A stretch of DNA of 64,000 bases, taken from Streptomyces sp. PT12 (GTDB lineage: Bacteria > Actinomycetota > Actinomycetes > Streptomycetales > Streptomycetaceae). The stretch covers positions 62,001 through 126,000 of the forward strand of contig NZ_QEST01000048.1 in NCBI RefSeq assembly GCF_003311645.1, read 5' to 3'. The translations under genes were made by a program, and so were the position numbers. Below the pieces are notes generated by a model, which saw only the letters and a list, made by a program, of their open reading frames with translations, did not search any database and was not told the origin of the DNA. Of the stretch, positions 23,254 through 32,383 are shown in pieces (within the stretch, counting starts at the first letter, position 1; each line of letters starts with the position of its first letter).

Positions 23254-23700
23254 GTGATCGCGCCCGAGCCCCGACGGCACCCGCCGCCGGAGCGCGCGCC
23301 CGAGTGGCCCGTGGTGGCCGCGGTCGCGGTGGGGGGCGCGCTCGGCAGCGCGGGGCGCTACGGCGCGTACCTGCTGTGGCCCACCCGGGAGGGCGGCGCG
23401 GGCTTCCCCTGGACCACCCTGGGCATCAATGTCGTCGGCTGCGCCCTCATCGGCGTGCTGCTCGTGCTGGCCACCGAGGCGCGCCCGGGGACGCACCGGC
23501 TGGTGCGGCCGTTCCTCGGGACGGGCGTGCTCGGGGGGTTCACCACGTTCTCGACCTACACGCAGGACGCCGAGCACCTGCTGCGCGCCGACCGGGTCGC
23601 GGTCGCCGCCGGGTACCTGGCCGCGACGCTGCTCGCCGCGCTGCTCGCGACCTGGCTCGCCGCGGCCGCCACGCGCGCGGCGTCGGGGGTGGCGCGGTGA
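23254..23700 (+). CDS. crcB: Fluoride channel subunit Fluc/CrcB (first of pair)
   Basis: A 148-residue membrane protein with four predicted helices. Family landmarks are GGALGSAGRYGAYLLWP near the N-terminus, TLGINVVGCALIGVLL and GGFTTFSTYTQD, which includes the fluoride-pathway Phe/Thr/Ser residues. Fluc proteins let fluoride leave the cell as dual-topology or paired antiparallel dimers. The GTG at 23254 follows a -10 at leaderless distance. The stop overlaps the start of a second crcB by 4 bp, so the channel here is probably a heterodimer. Confidence 0.93.
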   Translation: MIAPEPRRHPPPERAPEWPVVAAVAVGGALGSAGRYGAYLLWPTREGGAGFPWTTLGINVVGCALIGVLLVLATEARPGTHRLVRPFLGTGVLGGFTTFSTYTQDAEHLLRADRVAVAAGYLAATLLAALLATWLAAAATRAASGVAR

Positions 23701-24056
23701 CGGGCTGGCTCCTCGTGGTCGCGGGCGGCGCGGTCGGCGCGGTGCTGCGGTATCTGACCGACCGCGCGGTGCGCGCCCGCCTGGGCGAGCGCTTCCCGTG
23801 GGGCACATGGCTCGTCAACGTCGTGGGCTGCGCGTTCATCGGGCTGCTGACCGGCGTCGCTGCCGAGGCGCGGCTGCTGCTCGCGACGGGGCTGTGCGGG
23901 GCGTTGACCACCTACTCGACGTTCGCGTGGGAGACCGTCGCGCTGGCCGGGCGCGACGCGCGGTGGCCCGCCGCGGGATACGCGGTCGGCAGCGTGCTGA
24001 CGGGCCTGGCCGCGACCGTCGCGGGGGCGGCCGTGGCGCGCGTGTGGTGGGCCTGA
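23697..24056 (+). CDS. crcB: Fluoride channel subunit Fluc/CrcB (second of pair)
   Basis: A 119-residue Fluc subunit with four helices: GGAVGAVLRYLTDRAVRARLGERFPWGTWLVNVVGCAFIGLL and the pore segment GALTTYSTFAWETV. It starts at the GTG at 23697, overlapping the first subunit stop (GTGA). Pairs of single-topology Fluc genes like this form antiparallel heterodimers in other bacteria. No fluoride riboswitch is evident before the operon. Confidence 0.93.
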   Translation: MTGWLLVVAGGAVGAVLRYLTDRAVRARLGERFPWGTWLVNVVGCAFIGLLTGVAAEARLLLATGLCGALTTYSTFAWETVALAGRDARWPAAGYAVGSVLTGLAATVAGAAVARVWWA

Positions 24057-24059
24057 ACG

Positions 24060-24073
24060 GGCCGCGCGCGGCC
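24060..24073. terminator. GC palindrome between convergent crcB and NTPase genes
   Basis: GGCCGCGCGCGGCC is a perfect 14-base palindrome in the 28-base gap between two convergent genes. It is a plausible shared terminator. Confidence 0.4.
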
Positions 24074-24084
24074 GCTCGTTCGGG

Positions 24085-26550
24085 CTACTCGGCCCTGGTC
24101 AGGTACACCGTGCCGCACCCGTCGCACTCGCCCGCGCCCGACTCGGCCCACGCCAGCTCGCTCGTGTAGGTGGCGCTCGCCCCGTCCGCGTCGACGACGA
24201 TCGTGGACGCGACCTCGCCGAGCGGCGGGCCGCACGGGTCGTCGCGGTTCTGGAGCGGCTCGGTGCCGGTGTAGTGGCCGTCCCCGCCCGTGAACTCGAG
24301 CACAAAGGTGCCGCCGCACTCGGGGTCGGGCGTCTCGAACCGGTAGGTGCCGGGCGATGTCTCGACGAACTCGATCCCCCAGCCGTCGTCGGCGATCCAC
24401 ACCCCGGCGAGGTCCGTGGTCCACGCCTCGGTCTCCACGATCTCCTCGGGCACGGGGTCGCCGAACCCGTCGGACGAACCGTCGTCCCAACCGCCGTCGT
24501 CCCAGGTCGGCGTGTCGCTCGGGAACCCGCTGTCCGACGCGGCGTCCGACGACGCGCCCCCGTCATCGCCCGAGACGTCGGCGATGGCGAAGCCGAGGCC
24601 GACGACCAGCGCGCAGCCCACGAGCAGGGAGGCGAGCGACGCCCCCACGGCGCCCGCGGTGGCCCCCGCGCCGGCGGTCGCCCCCGCGCCGCCCGAGGCC
24701 GCGCCACCCGAGGCCGCCGCGCCGCCCGAGGAGGCCGAGGAGGCCGAGGCCCCGCCGCCCCATGTGCCGCCCGCGGCACCCGAGGACTGCATCGCGGCGA
24801 CGCTCTCGCCGCTCCCTGGCGGCGGCAGCGCGCCACCGGTCAGCCCGCCGTCGCCCGGCGGGGCGCCCCAGCCGCCGTCGCCGCGCGAGGCGCCGACGGC
24901 ATCGGGCGCATCGGGCGCATCCGGCGTCTCGGGCAGATCGGGCGGCTCCGGCGCCTCCGGCGTCAACGAGGTGTCGGGACCGGCCGGTTCGAAGCCGTTG
25001 TCCCGCATGTAGCCGTCGACGTCGAAGTCCCGCGGCGGCTCGGGGGCGGGCCCGCCCGGCGCGCCGCCGCCCGCGCCCCCGCCCGCCGTGACGCTGGCGT
25101 CACCGCCGCCGGTGCCCACCTCGTATCCGAGCCACGCCGACTGCGCGAGCAGCGCCGCGTACACCACGCGCCTGCCGATCAGCAGCGCCCTGATCGCCTC
25201 CTCATGGAGGAAGAACGCCTCGGCCCGGCGGTCGCCCGCCGCGCGGGACGCGACCCAGCCGCGGCCGAGCAGCCGCCCCCACACACCGAACCGCAGCGAA
25301 CGCGCCAGCCCGGGCGACGTCGCCCGGGCCAGCCGCACCGCGAGGTCGGGGTGTCCCGCCGCCTCGGCGAGCGCCGCGGCCCTCTCGAGCGCCGGGCCGT
25401 GCGCGGCCAGCTCGCCCGGCGAGGTCGTCCGCAGCGACGCCCACGCGGTGAAGTGGGCGCACAGCCGCTCGGCGGGGAACGGGCCCGCGAACCGCCGCCG
25501 CAGCACCGGCACCGTGTCGGCGACCGCGGCGTAGCCGTGCTCCCCGGCCAGCGCGAGGCCCAGCGCCTCCAGGCGCGCGCACGCCTCGTCGGGCGCGGCC
25601 ACGCCCGCCAGCTCCCCGATGTGCCGGGGCGCCACCTCGGCGTCGCCGAGCGTGGCCAGCACGTGCAGCACCCCCATCGCCGCCGCGTCGGACGCCAGGT
25701 GGTCGAGCAGCAGCGGAAGCAGCTCGGCGACCTCGGCGGGGCGCGGCAGCCGCCCCCCGCGCGCCGGGTCGGAGCGCGTGAGCGCCGCCGCCCGCACCAG
25801 CGGCAGCGGCATGCCGTCGGCGGCCCGCCACAGGGCGACGGCCGCGGCGCGCCCGCCCTCGGGCAGCGCGCCGCCGAGCTCCCTGGTCAGCAGGTCGAGC
25901 CCGGCGTCCCGCCCGAGGCCGCCGAGCCGCAGCGCCGTGCCCTCGCTCCACAGGGAGCGCTCGGCGCACGCCAGGACGAACGTCGCGGCGGGGGCCGCGT
26001 CCATCAGCTCAAGCAGGTGGTCGGGCGCCAGGTCGGCGTCGTCGACGTAGACGGTCACCCGCACATCGGCCATCAGCCGCCGCAGCTCGGTCCGGGTGGG
26101 CGCGTAGCCGGGGGCCTCGTAGCACGCCTCGAAGACCTCCTGGGCGAGGTCGCCCGCGTTGCGCCTGGCCCCGGCGAGGAACACCACCCCGTCGGGCCCG
26201 GGCGGCAGCGTCCGCGCCAGGTGCCGCAGCAGCGTGGTCCTGCCTGACCCCCGCGGCCCCCACAGCTGAACGGGCCCCCCGCCGCGCACCGCCTGGGCGA
26301 GCACGCGCGCCACATCGTCGCGCCCCAGCGGCTCGGTCACCCGGCGCGGCAGCAGCGCGACCCGTTCCCTGCGCCGGGGGCGTGGGCGTTCGGGGCCCAT
26401 CACCACGGTCACCCGCGAGCCGTTGTCCGCGTCGACGATCACGTTGTGATCGCCCGCGACCACGGGCCCGTTGGCGTTGCCCCCGATGCCGATCCCGCGC
26501 ACCGAGCGCGGCCCTTCCGGCGGTGAGGCGGTCCCGTCCGCGTCCGGCAT
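24085..26550 (-). CDS. Membrane-anchored P-loop NTPase with extracytoplasmic beta domain
   Basis: An 821-residue protein. The N-terminal motif GIGGNANGPVVAGDHNVIVDADNG (glycine-rich, repeat-like) is followed by an NTPase domain with Walker A GPRGSGRTT (Lys replaced by Arg) and Walker B VTVYVDDADL. A helical region follows to about residue 500. Next come an Ala/Gly/Ser/Pro-rich linker, one membrane helix (LASLLVGCALVVGLGFAIADV) and a C-terminal domain of about 160 residues outside the membrane (AWTTDLAGVWIADDGWGIEFVETSPGTYRFETPDPECGG, with a CDGC near the end). It looks like a STAND-like sensor linking a surface domain to a cytoplasmic NTPase. The function is unknown. Confidence 0.82.
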   Translation of the reverse strand: MPDADGTASPPEGPRSVRGIGIGGNANGPVVAGDHNVIVDADNGSRVTVVMGPERPRPRRRERVALLPRRVTEPLGRDDVARVLAQAVRGGGPVQLWGPRGSGRTTLLRHLARTLPPGPDGVVFLAGARRNAGDLAQEVFEACYEAPGYAPTRTELRRLMADVRVTVYVDDADLAPDHLLELMDAAPAATFVLACAERSLWSEGTALRLGGLGRDAGLDLLTRELGGALPEGGRAAAVALWRAADGMPLPLVRAAALTRSDPARGGRLPRPAEVAELLPLLLDHLASDAAAMGVLHVLATLGDAEVAPRHIGELAGVAAPDEACARLEALGLALAGEHGYAAVADTVPVLRRRFAGPFPAERLCAHFTAWASLRTTSPGELAAHGPALERAAALAEAAGHPDLAVRLARATSPGLARSLRFGVWGRLLGRGWVASRAAGDRRAEAFFLHEEAIRALLIGRRVVYAALLAQSAWLGYEVGTGGGDASVTAGGGAGGGAPGGPAPEPPRDFDVDGYMRDNGFEPAGPDTSLTPEAPEPPDLPETPDAPDAPDAVGASRGDGGWGAPPGDGGLTGGALPPPGSGESVAAMQSSGAAGGTWGGGASASSASSGGAAASGGAASGGAGATAGAGATAGAVGASLASLLVGCALVVGLGFAIADVSGDDGGASSDAASDSGFPSDTPTWDDGGWDDGSSDGFGDPVPEEIVETEAWTTDLAGVWIADDGWGIEFVETSPGTYRFETPDPECGGTFVLEFTGGDGHYTGTEPLQNRDDPCGPPLGEVASTIVVDADGASATYTSELAWAESGAGECDGCGTVYLTRAE

Positions 26551-26611
26551 GGCTCCCCCTGGCGTCCCCGATACGGCTGCGACGCGGCCACGCTAGTGAC
26601 CCGCCCGCGCA

Positions 26612-26637
26612 GGAAAACCGTCCTACGACGGTTTTCC
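26612..26637. promoter_or_regulatory. Inverted repeat in divergent intergenic region
   Basis: GGAAAACCGTC, CTAC and GACGGTTTTCC form a perfect 11-bp dyad in the 220-base gap between the NTPase gene and lpdA. Being upstream of two divergent genes it is more likely an operator than a terminator. TAGCGT on the minus strand at 26591-26596 may be the NTPase -10. Confidence 0.45.
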
Positions 26638-26770
26638 CCCGATCCTTCACGTGACGGCCCCCACCCACCCGGCCACAGGGCCCCGAGGCCAGGCGCGGCG
26701 GGGAGTGGTGTGATGGGGCGGGAGAATGGTCACCACCACCGTGCGAGCGCGAAAGAAGGCGTGAGGGTTC

Positions 26771-28180
<1,410 letters not shown>

Positions 28181-28197
28181 CCGCGTGGGACCCACAG

Positions 28198-28241
28198 GGC
28201 ACTCGGCCCGACTGTCAGGCATGACGGCCGGGCCGGGTGCC
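28198..28241 (+). terminator. Terminator hairpin after lpdA
   Basis: A 13-bp stem (GGCACTCGGCCCG with CGGGCCGGGTGCC, one G-T pair) encloses an 18-base loop, starting 18 bases after the lpdA stop and ending 5 bases before the -10 of the toxin-antitoxin operon. Confidence 0.6.
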
Positions 28242-28246
28242 AGTAG

Positions 28247-28252
28247 TAACAT
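28247..28252 (+). promoter_or_regulatory. -10 of leaderless toxin-antitoxin operon
   Basis: TAACAT lies 7 bases before the antitoxin ATG at 28260, consistent with leaderless expression. Confidence 0.5.
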
Positions 28253-28259
28253 GTAGGAC

Positions 28260-28502
28260 ATGGAGGCAACAGCTCGCGAGTTCAACCAGAAGTCCTCACA
28301 GATCCTCGCTGCCGCGGCACGCGGTGAGACCGTCACCGTTACCAAGAACGGCACACCCGTCGCCCGCGTGGTGCCGATCACCGAGAGTGATATCCCCCCG
28401 TACCCGGTCGACCCCATGGGAGACATAGAGCTGCCCGACCTCGGCCTGCCCGACCTCACCGATGACGAGATCGAGGATGTGCTCAAGGGGATGGGCACGT
28501 GA
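28260..28502 (+). CDS. Phd/YefM-type antitoxin
   Basis: An 80-residue antitoxin. The N-terminal Phd/YefM fold is recognisable (MEATAREFNQKSSQILAAAARGETVTVTKNGTPVARVVPI); the acidic C-terminal tail (LPDLGLPDLTDDEIEDVL) is the flexible part that would bind and neutralise the toxin. The start fits a leaderless promoter, and the stop overlaps the PIN toxin start by 4 bp. The pair is a type II module of VapBC-like composition with a Phd-family antitoxin. Confidence 0.92.
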   Translation: MEATAREFNQKSSQILAAAARGETVTVTKNGTPVARVVPITESDIPPYPVDPMGDIELPDLGLPDLTDDEIEDVLKGMGT

Positions 28503-28945
28503 GCTTGGTCGCGGTCGCCGACACCAACGCCCTGTACCGCCTGCTTGACCCACATCTCACCGGCCATCAGGAACACAAGAAGGCCCTGGCGACCGTCAGC
28601 CATCTCGTGGTCTCGCCGATGGTCCTGGCCGAGCTGGACTACCTGATCACGACCCGGGCGGGAGCCCGGAAGGCCCTGGCGGCAGCTCGGTTCATCGAAC
28701 GTGCCACTGCCACTCGTCGCTTCGAGATCCCTGCCGTCATCGCGCACCTGAGCGCCGCGCTCGCCGTCGCCGAGGGGTACGCGGACGCCGACGGCGGCAA
28801 GGGCATCGGCCTGACCGACGCGATGAACGTGGCCCTGGCCGCCGCGTACCGGACCGACTCCATGTTCACCACCGACCGCCACTTCCGCATGATCCGCCCC
28901 CTGACCGGCCACCCGGCGTTCCGCCTGCTGCCCGACGACCTGTAG
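28499..28945 (+). CDS. PIN-domain toxin (VapC-like ribonuclease)
   Basis: A 148-residue PIN-domain protein. The four metal-binding acids are visible: Asp in VAVADTNALY, Glu in VLAELDYLI, Asp in IGLTDAMNVAL and Asp in MFTTDRHFRMI. VapC-type toxins cut RNA when freed from antitoxin. The GTG at 28499 overlaps the antitoxin stop (GTGA). Its 3' end abuts a broken patatin gene on the other strand, suggesting the module inserted there. Confidence 0.93.
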   Translation: MSLVAVADTNALYRLLDPHLTGHQEHKKALATVSHLVVSPMVLAELDYLITTRAGARKALAAARFIERATATRRFEIPAVIAHLSAALAVAEGYADADGGKGIGLTDAMNVALAAAYRTDSMFTTDRHFRMIRPLTGHPAFRLLPDDL

Positions 28946-28954
28946 CCCGCGCTC

Positions 28955-29345
28955 CGTCATCCGCCGCTTGAGCGTGCGCCGCTGGAGCGTGCGCCGCTCG
29001 TCCCGGTCGCGGATGAGGGCCTTCGCGTAGCCGTCGCCGAGGCCGGGCCGGATGCGGTTGATGTGGCGGATGCCGTAGCGGCGGGAGAGGTCAAGGCGCT
29101 CGGGCGGCGTGGCGATGGGCCGGGTGCTGAGGGAGAGCACGTGACTGCACCCGTCGTCCAGCGCCAACTGGTAGGGGTGCGGGGTGAGCACACCGCCGTC
29201 CAGGGCGCGCTGGCCGCGGAAGGTCGTGGTGCCGCGCAACGCGACGGGCAGCGAGGAACTGGCCACCAGCGCGGAGCGCAGGTCGGCCCGGGAGGTGAAG
29301 CCGCTGACCGCCCAGGTGCGCATCTCGTCGACGAGGGAGCACCGC
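28955..29345 (-). pseudogene. Internal fragment of a patatin-like phospholipase
   Basis: On the minus strand the frame reads DEMRTWAVSGFTSRADLRSALVASSSLPVALRGTTTFRGQRALDGGVLTPHPYQLALDDG and then CSHVLSLSTRP. This is the C-terminal half of a patatin domain, with the catalytic Asp in LDGGV. The GxSxG serine half is absent upstream, and the frame runs into the flanking PIN toxin gene without a natural end. It is trapped between two toxin-antitoxin modules, so it is a decayed or interrupted gene. Confidence 0.75.
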
Positions 29346-29423
29346 AGCGCCCCGCCGGGGGAGGCACAGCCGCGCGTTGCCCCGCGCCCTGTCTGCTGTC
29401 CGAGCGGGTGCCCGCGAACCCGT

Positions 29424-29452
29424 TTGTCGCGTAAGACTTCTTGTCTTACGCT
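29424..29452 (+). promoter_or_regulatory. Promoter and autoregulatory operator of RHH/PIN module
   Basis: TTGTCG (29424-29429), 17 bases and TACGCT (29447-29452) form a good promoter whose start lies at the ATG 6 bases on. GCGTAAGAC-TTCTT-GTCTTACGC (29429-29451) is a perfect 9-bp dyad filling the spacer and -10, the expected place for ribbon-helix-helix autorepression. Confidence 0.8.
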
Positions 29453-29458
29453 TGCCTC

Positions 29459-29692
29459 ATGGCTGACACCATCACGATCCGCAGCGATGCGGAGACCGAG
29501 CACGCGGTCGACGTCCTCACTCGCGATGGCGGCTCCCGCTCGGCTGTCATCCGTCAAGCTGTGCTGGAAGCGGCCCAGCGCAGGGAGCGCGCGGCCGCCA
29601 TGCGGCGTGCCGCGCTGCGCTTGCCGCTGGGCGAGTTGGACGGCATCGATGTCGCCGCTGAGATCTCCAGGGAGCGCGGGGAAGAGCTTTAG
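29459..29692 (+). CDS. Ribbon-helix-helix antitoxin
   Basis: A 77-residue antitoxin with an N-terminal RHH DNA-binding motif (DTITIRSDAETEHAVDVLTRDGGSRSAVIRQAVLEAAQRRE) and a C-terminal toxin-binding tail. The ATG at 29459 is 6 bases after a -10, so the mRNA is leaderless. A perfect palindrome covers the promoter and is the likely self-operator. The stop shares one base with the start of the PIN toxin downstream. Confidence 0.9.
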   Translation: MADTITIRSDAETEHAVDVLTRDGGSRSAVIRQAVLEAAQRRERAAAMRRAALRLPLGELDGIDVAAEISRERGEEL

Positions 29693-30084
29693 TGATCTAT
29701 CTCGACTCCGCCGCAGTCGTCAAACTCGTTCACGCCGAAGCCGGGTCTCAGGCCCTGCGTGACTGGCTGGATGAGCGGGCGGAGACAGGCTGGACCAGTT
29801 CGTCTCTGGTGGAGGTCGAGTCGTTCCGGGCCCTGGTCCGGCACGCCCCGCAGTCCGTCACACGGCTCGCCGCGATCCTGGACCTGATCGACATGGTCGA
29901 CATGGCGCCGCGGATCCGCATCCTGGCTCAGACCGTGCGACCAGCAACGGTGCGGAGCCTGGACGCCATCCATCTCGGCACTGCCCTGTCCATCCATCCC
30001 CGACTCACCTCGTTCGTCACCTACGACAAGCGGCTGGCCGACGCCGCACGAACCGCGGGGCTGCCCGTGGACATCCCGTCGTGA
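29692..30084 (+). CDS. vapC: PIN-domain toxin (VapC family)
   Basis: A 130-residue VapC. Acidic active-site residues: Asp in MIYLDSAAVVKLV, Glu in SLVEVESFRAL, Asp in SLDAIHLGTAL and Asp in FVTYDKRLADAARTAGL. This is the classical VapC layout and length. It starts at the GTG at 29692, sharing a base with the antitoxin TAG. It is distinct in sequence from the PIN toxin at 28499, so the two modules are not recent duplicates. Confidence 0.94.
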   Translation: MIYLDSAAVVKLVHAEAGSQALRDWLDERAETGWTSSSLVEVESFRALVRHAPQSVTRLAAILDLIDMVDMAPRIRILAQTVRPATVRSLDAIHLGTALSIHPRLTSFVTYDKRLADAARTAGLPVDIPS

Positions 30085-30223
30085 CGACCGGGTGGGCGCC
30101 ATCGTGGACGCGAGGGCGCGCCCCATCACCGCACCCCCGCTCACGCGCCCATCCGGTCGTGCCCTCAGGGCACGGTCAGGGCACACGGCGCCTGAAGGTG
30201 ACCCGGAACAATGAGAAGCACTG

Positions 30224-30275
30224 AAAGTGGTTTTCCCAGGTCAGACACCGTCGTCCGGTGTTCTCGCAGGTCAGC
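30224..30275. repeat. Intergenic repeat around a hairpin
   Basis: TTTTCCCAGGTCAG and TTCTCGCAGGTCAG flank ACACCG-TCGTC-CGGTGT, a small hairpin. CCGCTCCCAGGA also occurs twice nearby (30284-30326). These lie in the 298-base gap 30085-30382, which holds no gene that I can see. Confidence 0.45.
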
Positions 30276-30370
30276 GGATGGCGCCGCTCCCAGGATCAAC
30301 ATATAGGCCGCCGCTCCCAGGAGTCCCCTCCTACTCCGGCGGGTGTACGCGCGCGCCCCGGGGCCACGCC

Positions 30371-30376
30371 TACCGT
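30371..30376 (+). promoter_or_regulatory. -10 of leaderless kinase operon
   Basis: TACCGT lies 6 bases before the ATG at 30383, fitting a leaderless mRNA. Confidence 0.55.
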
Positions 30377-30382
30377 GGGCGC

Positions 30383-31582
30383 ATGGGGAAGGAACTGCTG
30401 CTCACGCTGGCCGTCGGGGCGCTGACCGCCGCCGATCTTGCGTCCAACGTGCAAGGCTCGCGCGAGGACGACTGGCTGAGCTGGACCGTGTACGCCGTCT
30501 CGGTGCTCGCGCTGCTCGGCCACCGCCGCCGCCCCCTTCCCGCGGCGGTGGTGGCCGGGGCCGGGTCGCTGACCTGGACGCTCGTCGGCCACCTCGGGGA
30601 GCTGCTCAACCTCCCCGCGATGGTGTGCCTCTACTTCGTCGCCGAGCACGGCGACCGCCGCCGCACCCTGCGGGTCGCGGTGATCGCCGCGTTCCTCTCG
30701 GGCGCGGCGGCCGTGGTGGCGGGGCAGGAGGAGGCGCGGCCCGTTCCCTCGCCCGTGCTGGAGATGGCCATCCCGCTGGTGCCGCTGCTGCTCGGCGAGG
30801 TGGTGCGCGGGCGACACGAGCTGGCGCGCCGCGCGGAGGAGGAGCGCAAACGCGAGACCGCGCGCCTGGTGCGGGAGGAGCGCGTGCGGATCGCGCGCGA
30901 GCTGCACGACATCGTGGCCCATACCGTCACGGCGATGACGGTGCAGGCGGGGCTCGCGCTCGACGCGTTCGACACCAGGCCGGAGCTGGCGAGAGGGGCC
31001 ATGGCGCAGGTGCGCGCGTCGGGGCGCGAGGCGGTGCGCGAGCTGCGCACCACGGTGACGCTGCTGCGCGACGAGGGCGGCGAACCGGCCGCGCCCGCAC
31101 CGCGGTTGGCGCAGCTGCCCGAGCTGATCGGGCGCGTTCCGCTGCGGGTGACGCTGCACGGGTGCGAGGGGGACGGGCCGGAGGGCGACGGGCCGGAGGG
31201 CGACGGGCCGGAGGGCGACGGGCCAGACGGAGGCAGGTCCGAGGGGGACGGGCCGGACGGGGGCGGCGGGCCTGGCGCGTCGCCGGTCGTGGAGCTGGCC
31301 GCGTATCGCATCGTGCAGGAGGCGCTGACCAACGTGGTCAAGCACTCCGCCGCCCGGCACGCCGCCGTGTCCGTGCGGGCGATGGACGGCGGCCTGCTGG
31401 TCGAGGTCACCGACGAGGGCCCGGCCGCGCCGAGCCCGGGCACCGGCTTCGGGCTGCTGGGGATGCGCGAACGCGCGGCGGCGGTGGGCGGCACCCTGGA
31501 GTACGGGGCACTGCCGGGGGGCGGCTTCCGGGTGCGGGCCCTGCTGCCCGTGGCGGCAGAACGCGAGGGGGTGCCGGGGTGA
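30383..31582 (+). CDS. Sensor histidine kinase (HisKA_3 family)
   Basis: A 399-residue NarL-partner kinase. Residues about 1-145 hold several membrane helices. The phospho-acceptor helix is VRIARELHDIVAHTVTAMTVQAG, and the ATP-binding domain has VQEALTNVVKHS and TGFGLLGMRERAAAVGG. Between them is an insertion of repeated EGDGP units encoded by four 15-bp repeats. The ATG at 30383 fits a leaderless promoter, and the stop overlaps the response-regulator GTG by 4 bp. With the next three genes it forms a kinase/regulator/ABC exporter unit. Confidence 0.92.
   Translation: MGKELLLTLAVGALTAADLASNVQGSREDDWLSWTVYAVSVLALLGHRRRPLPAAVVAGAGSLTWTLVGHLGELLNLPAMVCLYFVAEHGDRRRTLRVAVIAAFLSGAAAVVAGQEEARPVPSPVLEMAIPLVPLLLGEVVRGRHELARRAEEERKRETARLVREERVRIARELHDIVAHTVTAMTVQAGLALDAFDTRPELARGAMAQVRASGREAVRELRTTVTLLRDEGGEPAAPAPRLAQLPELIGRVPLRVTLHGCEGDGPEGDGPEGDGPEGDGPDGGRSEGDGPDGGGGPGASPVVELAAYRIVQEALTNVVKHSAARHAAVSVRAMDGGLLVEVTDEGPAAPSPGTGFGLLGMRERAAAVGGTLEYGALPGGGFRVRALLPVAAEREGVPG
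31166..31225 (+). repeat. Four 15-bp tandem repeats inside the kinase gene
   Basis: GAGGGCGACGGGCCG and close variants are repeated four times in frame, giving EGDGP units in the linker before the ATP-binding domain. Copy number could change by slippage without a frameshift. Confidence 0.8.
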
Positions 31583-32268
31583 CCGGGCGGATCCGGGTGG
31601 TGCTCGCGGACGACCAGACGGTCGTGCGGGCGGGGTTCAGGGCGCTGCTCGACCTGACCGACGACCTGGTGGTGGTCGGCGAGGCGCCCGACGGCGAACG
31701 GGCGGTGGAGGCGGTGCGGACCACGCGGCCCGATGTCGTGCTGATGGACATCCGCATGCCGCGGATGGACGGCCTCGACGCCACGCGCCGGATCGCCGCC
31801 GAGCCCGCGCTCGACGGGGTGCGGGTGCTCGTGCTGACGACGTTCGAGGCCGACGAGTACGTCTTCGAGGCGCTGCGGGCCGGGGCGGCGGGCTTTCTGC
31901 TCAAGGACATCGAGCCCGAAGGGCTGCGCGAGGCGATCCGCACGGTCGCCGCGGGGCGCAGCCTGCTCGCGCCCGCGGTGACACGGCGCGTGATCGAGGA
32001 GTTCGCGCGGCTGCGCACGCCGGTGGCCGAGGGCGCGGCGCGGCTCGCGCCGCTGACCGGGCGCGAGCGCGAGGTGATGGCCCTGGCGGCCGCGGGCCTG
32101 TCCAACGAGGAGATCGGCGCCCGGCTGCTGATGTCACCGCTGACCGCGAAGACCCACATCAGCCGCGCGATGACAAAGCTGGGCGCCCGCGACCGGGCCC
32201 AGCTGGTCGTGATCGCCTATGAGACGGGCCTGGTCCGCGCGGGCGAACGCCCCGGCGGCGCCCCCTGA
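31579..32268 (+). CDS. LuxR/NarL-family response regulator
   Basis: A 229-residue response regulator. The receiver has VVLADDQTVVRAGF, phospho-acceptor Asp in VVLMDIRMPRMDG and Lys in GFLLKDIEP. The LuxR HTH reads LTGREREVMALAAAGLSNEEIGARLLMSPLTAKTHI. The GTG at 31579 overlaps the kinase stop by 4 bp. It is the cognate partner of that kinase and probably controls the ABC exporter that follows. Confidence 0.94.
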   Translation: MTGRIRVVLADDQTVVRAGFRALLDLTDDLVVVGEAPDGERAVEAVRTTRPDVVLMDIRMPRMDGLDATRRIAAEPALDGVRVLVLTTFEADEYVFEALRAGAAGFLLKDIEPEGLREAIRTVAAGRSLLAPAVTRRVIEEFARLRTPVAEGAARLAPLTGREREVMALAAAGLSNEEIGARLLMSPLTAKTHISRAMTKLGARDRAQLVVIAYETGLVRAGERPGGAP

Positions 32269-32370
32269 CCCCGCGCCCGCGCGAACGGGGGCGCGTGCGC
32301 CGGGGCGCGCTACTCCCGGCGCGGTAGCGGCCGACTCCGCGCGGCGGATGGCGGGAGCGCGCGCCCGGCC

Positions 32371-32376
32371 TAGCGT
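32371..32376 (+). promoter_or_regulatory. -10 of leaderless ABC operon
   Basis: TAGCGT lies 7 bases before the GTG at 32384. The hexamer and spacing equal those of the two leaderless promoters at 7684-7778. Confidence 0.6.
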
Positions 32377-32383
32377 CGGCGAC

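Noticed and set aside
20524-23808. A 1094-codon minus-strand frame opposite the ABC exporter and MreB-like genes
   Set aside because: No motifs, His/Arg/Gly-rich composition, and it opposes two well-supported genes.
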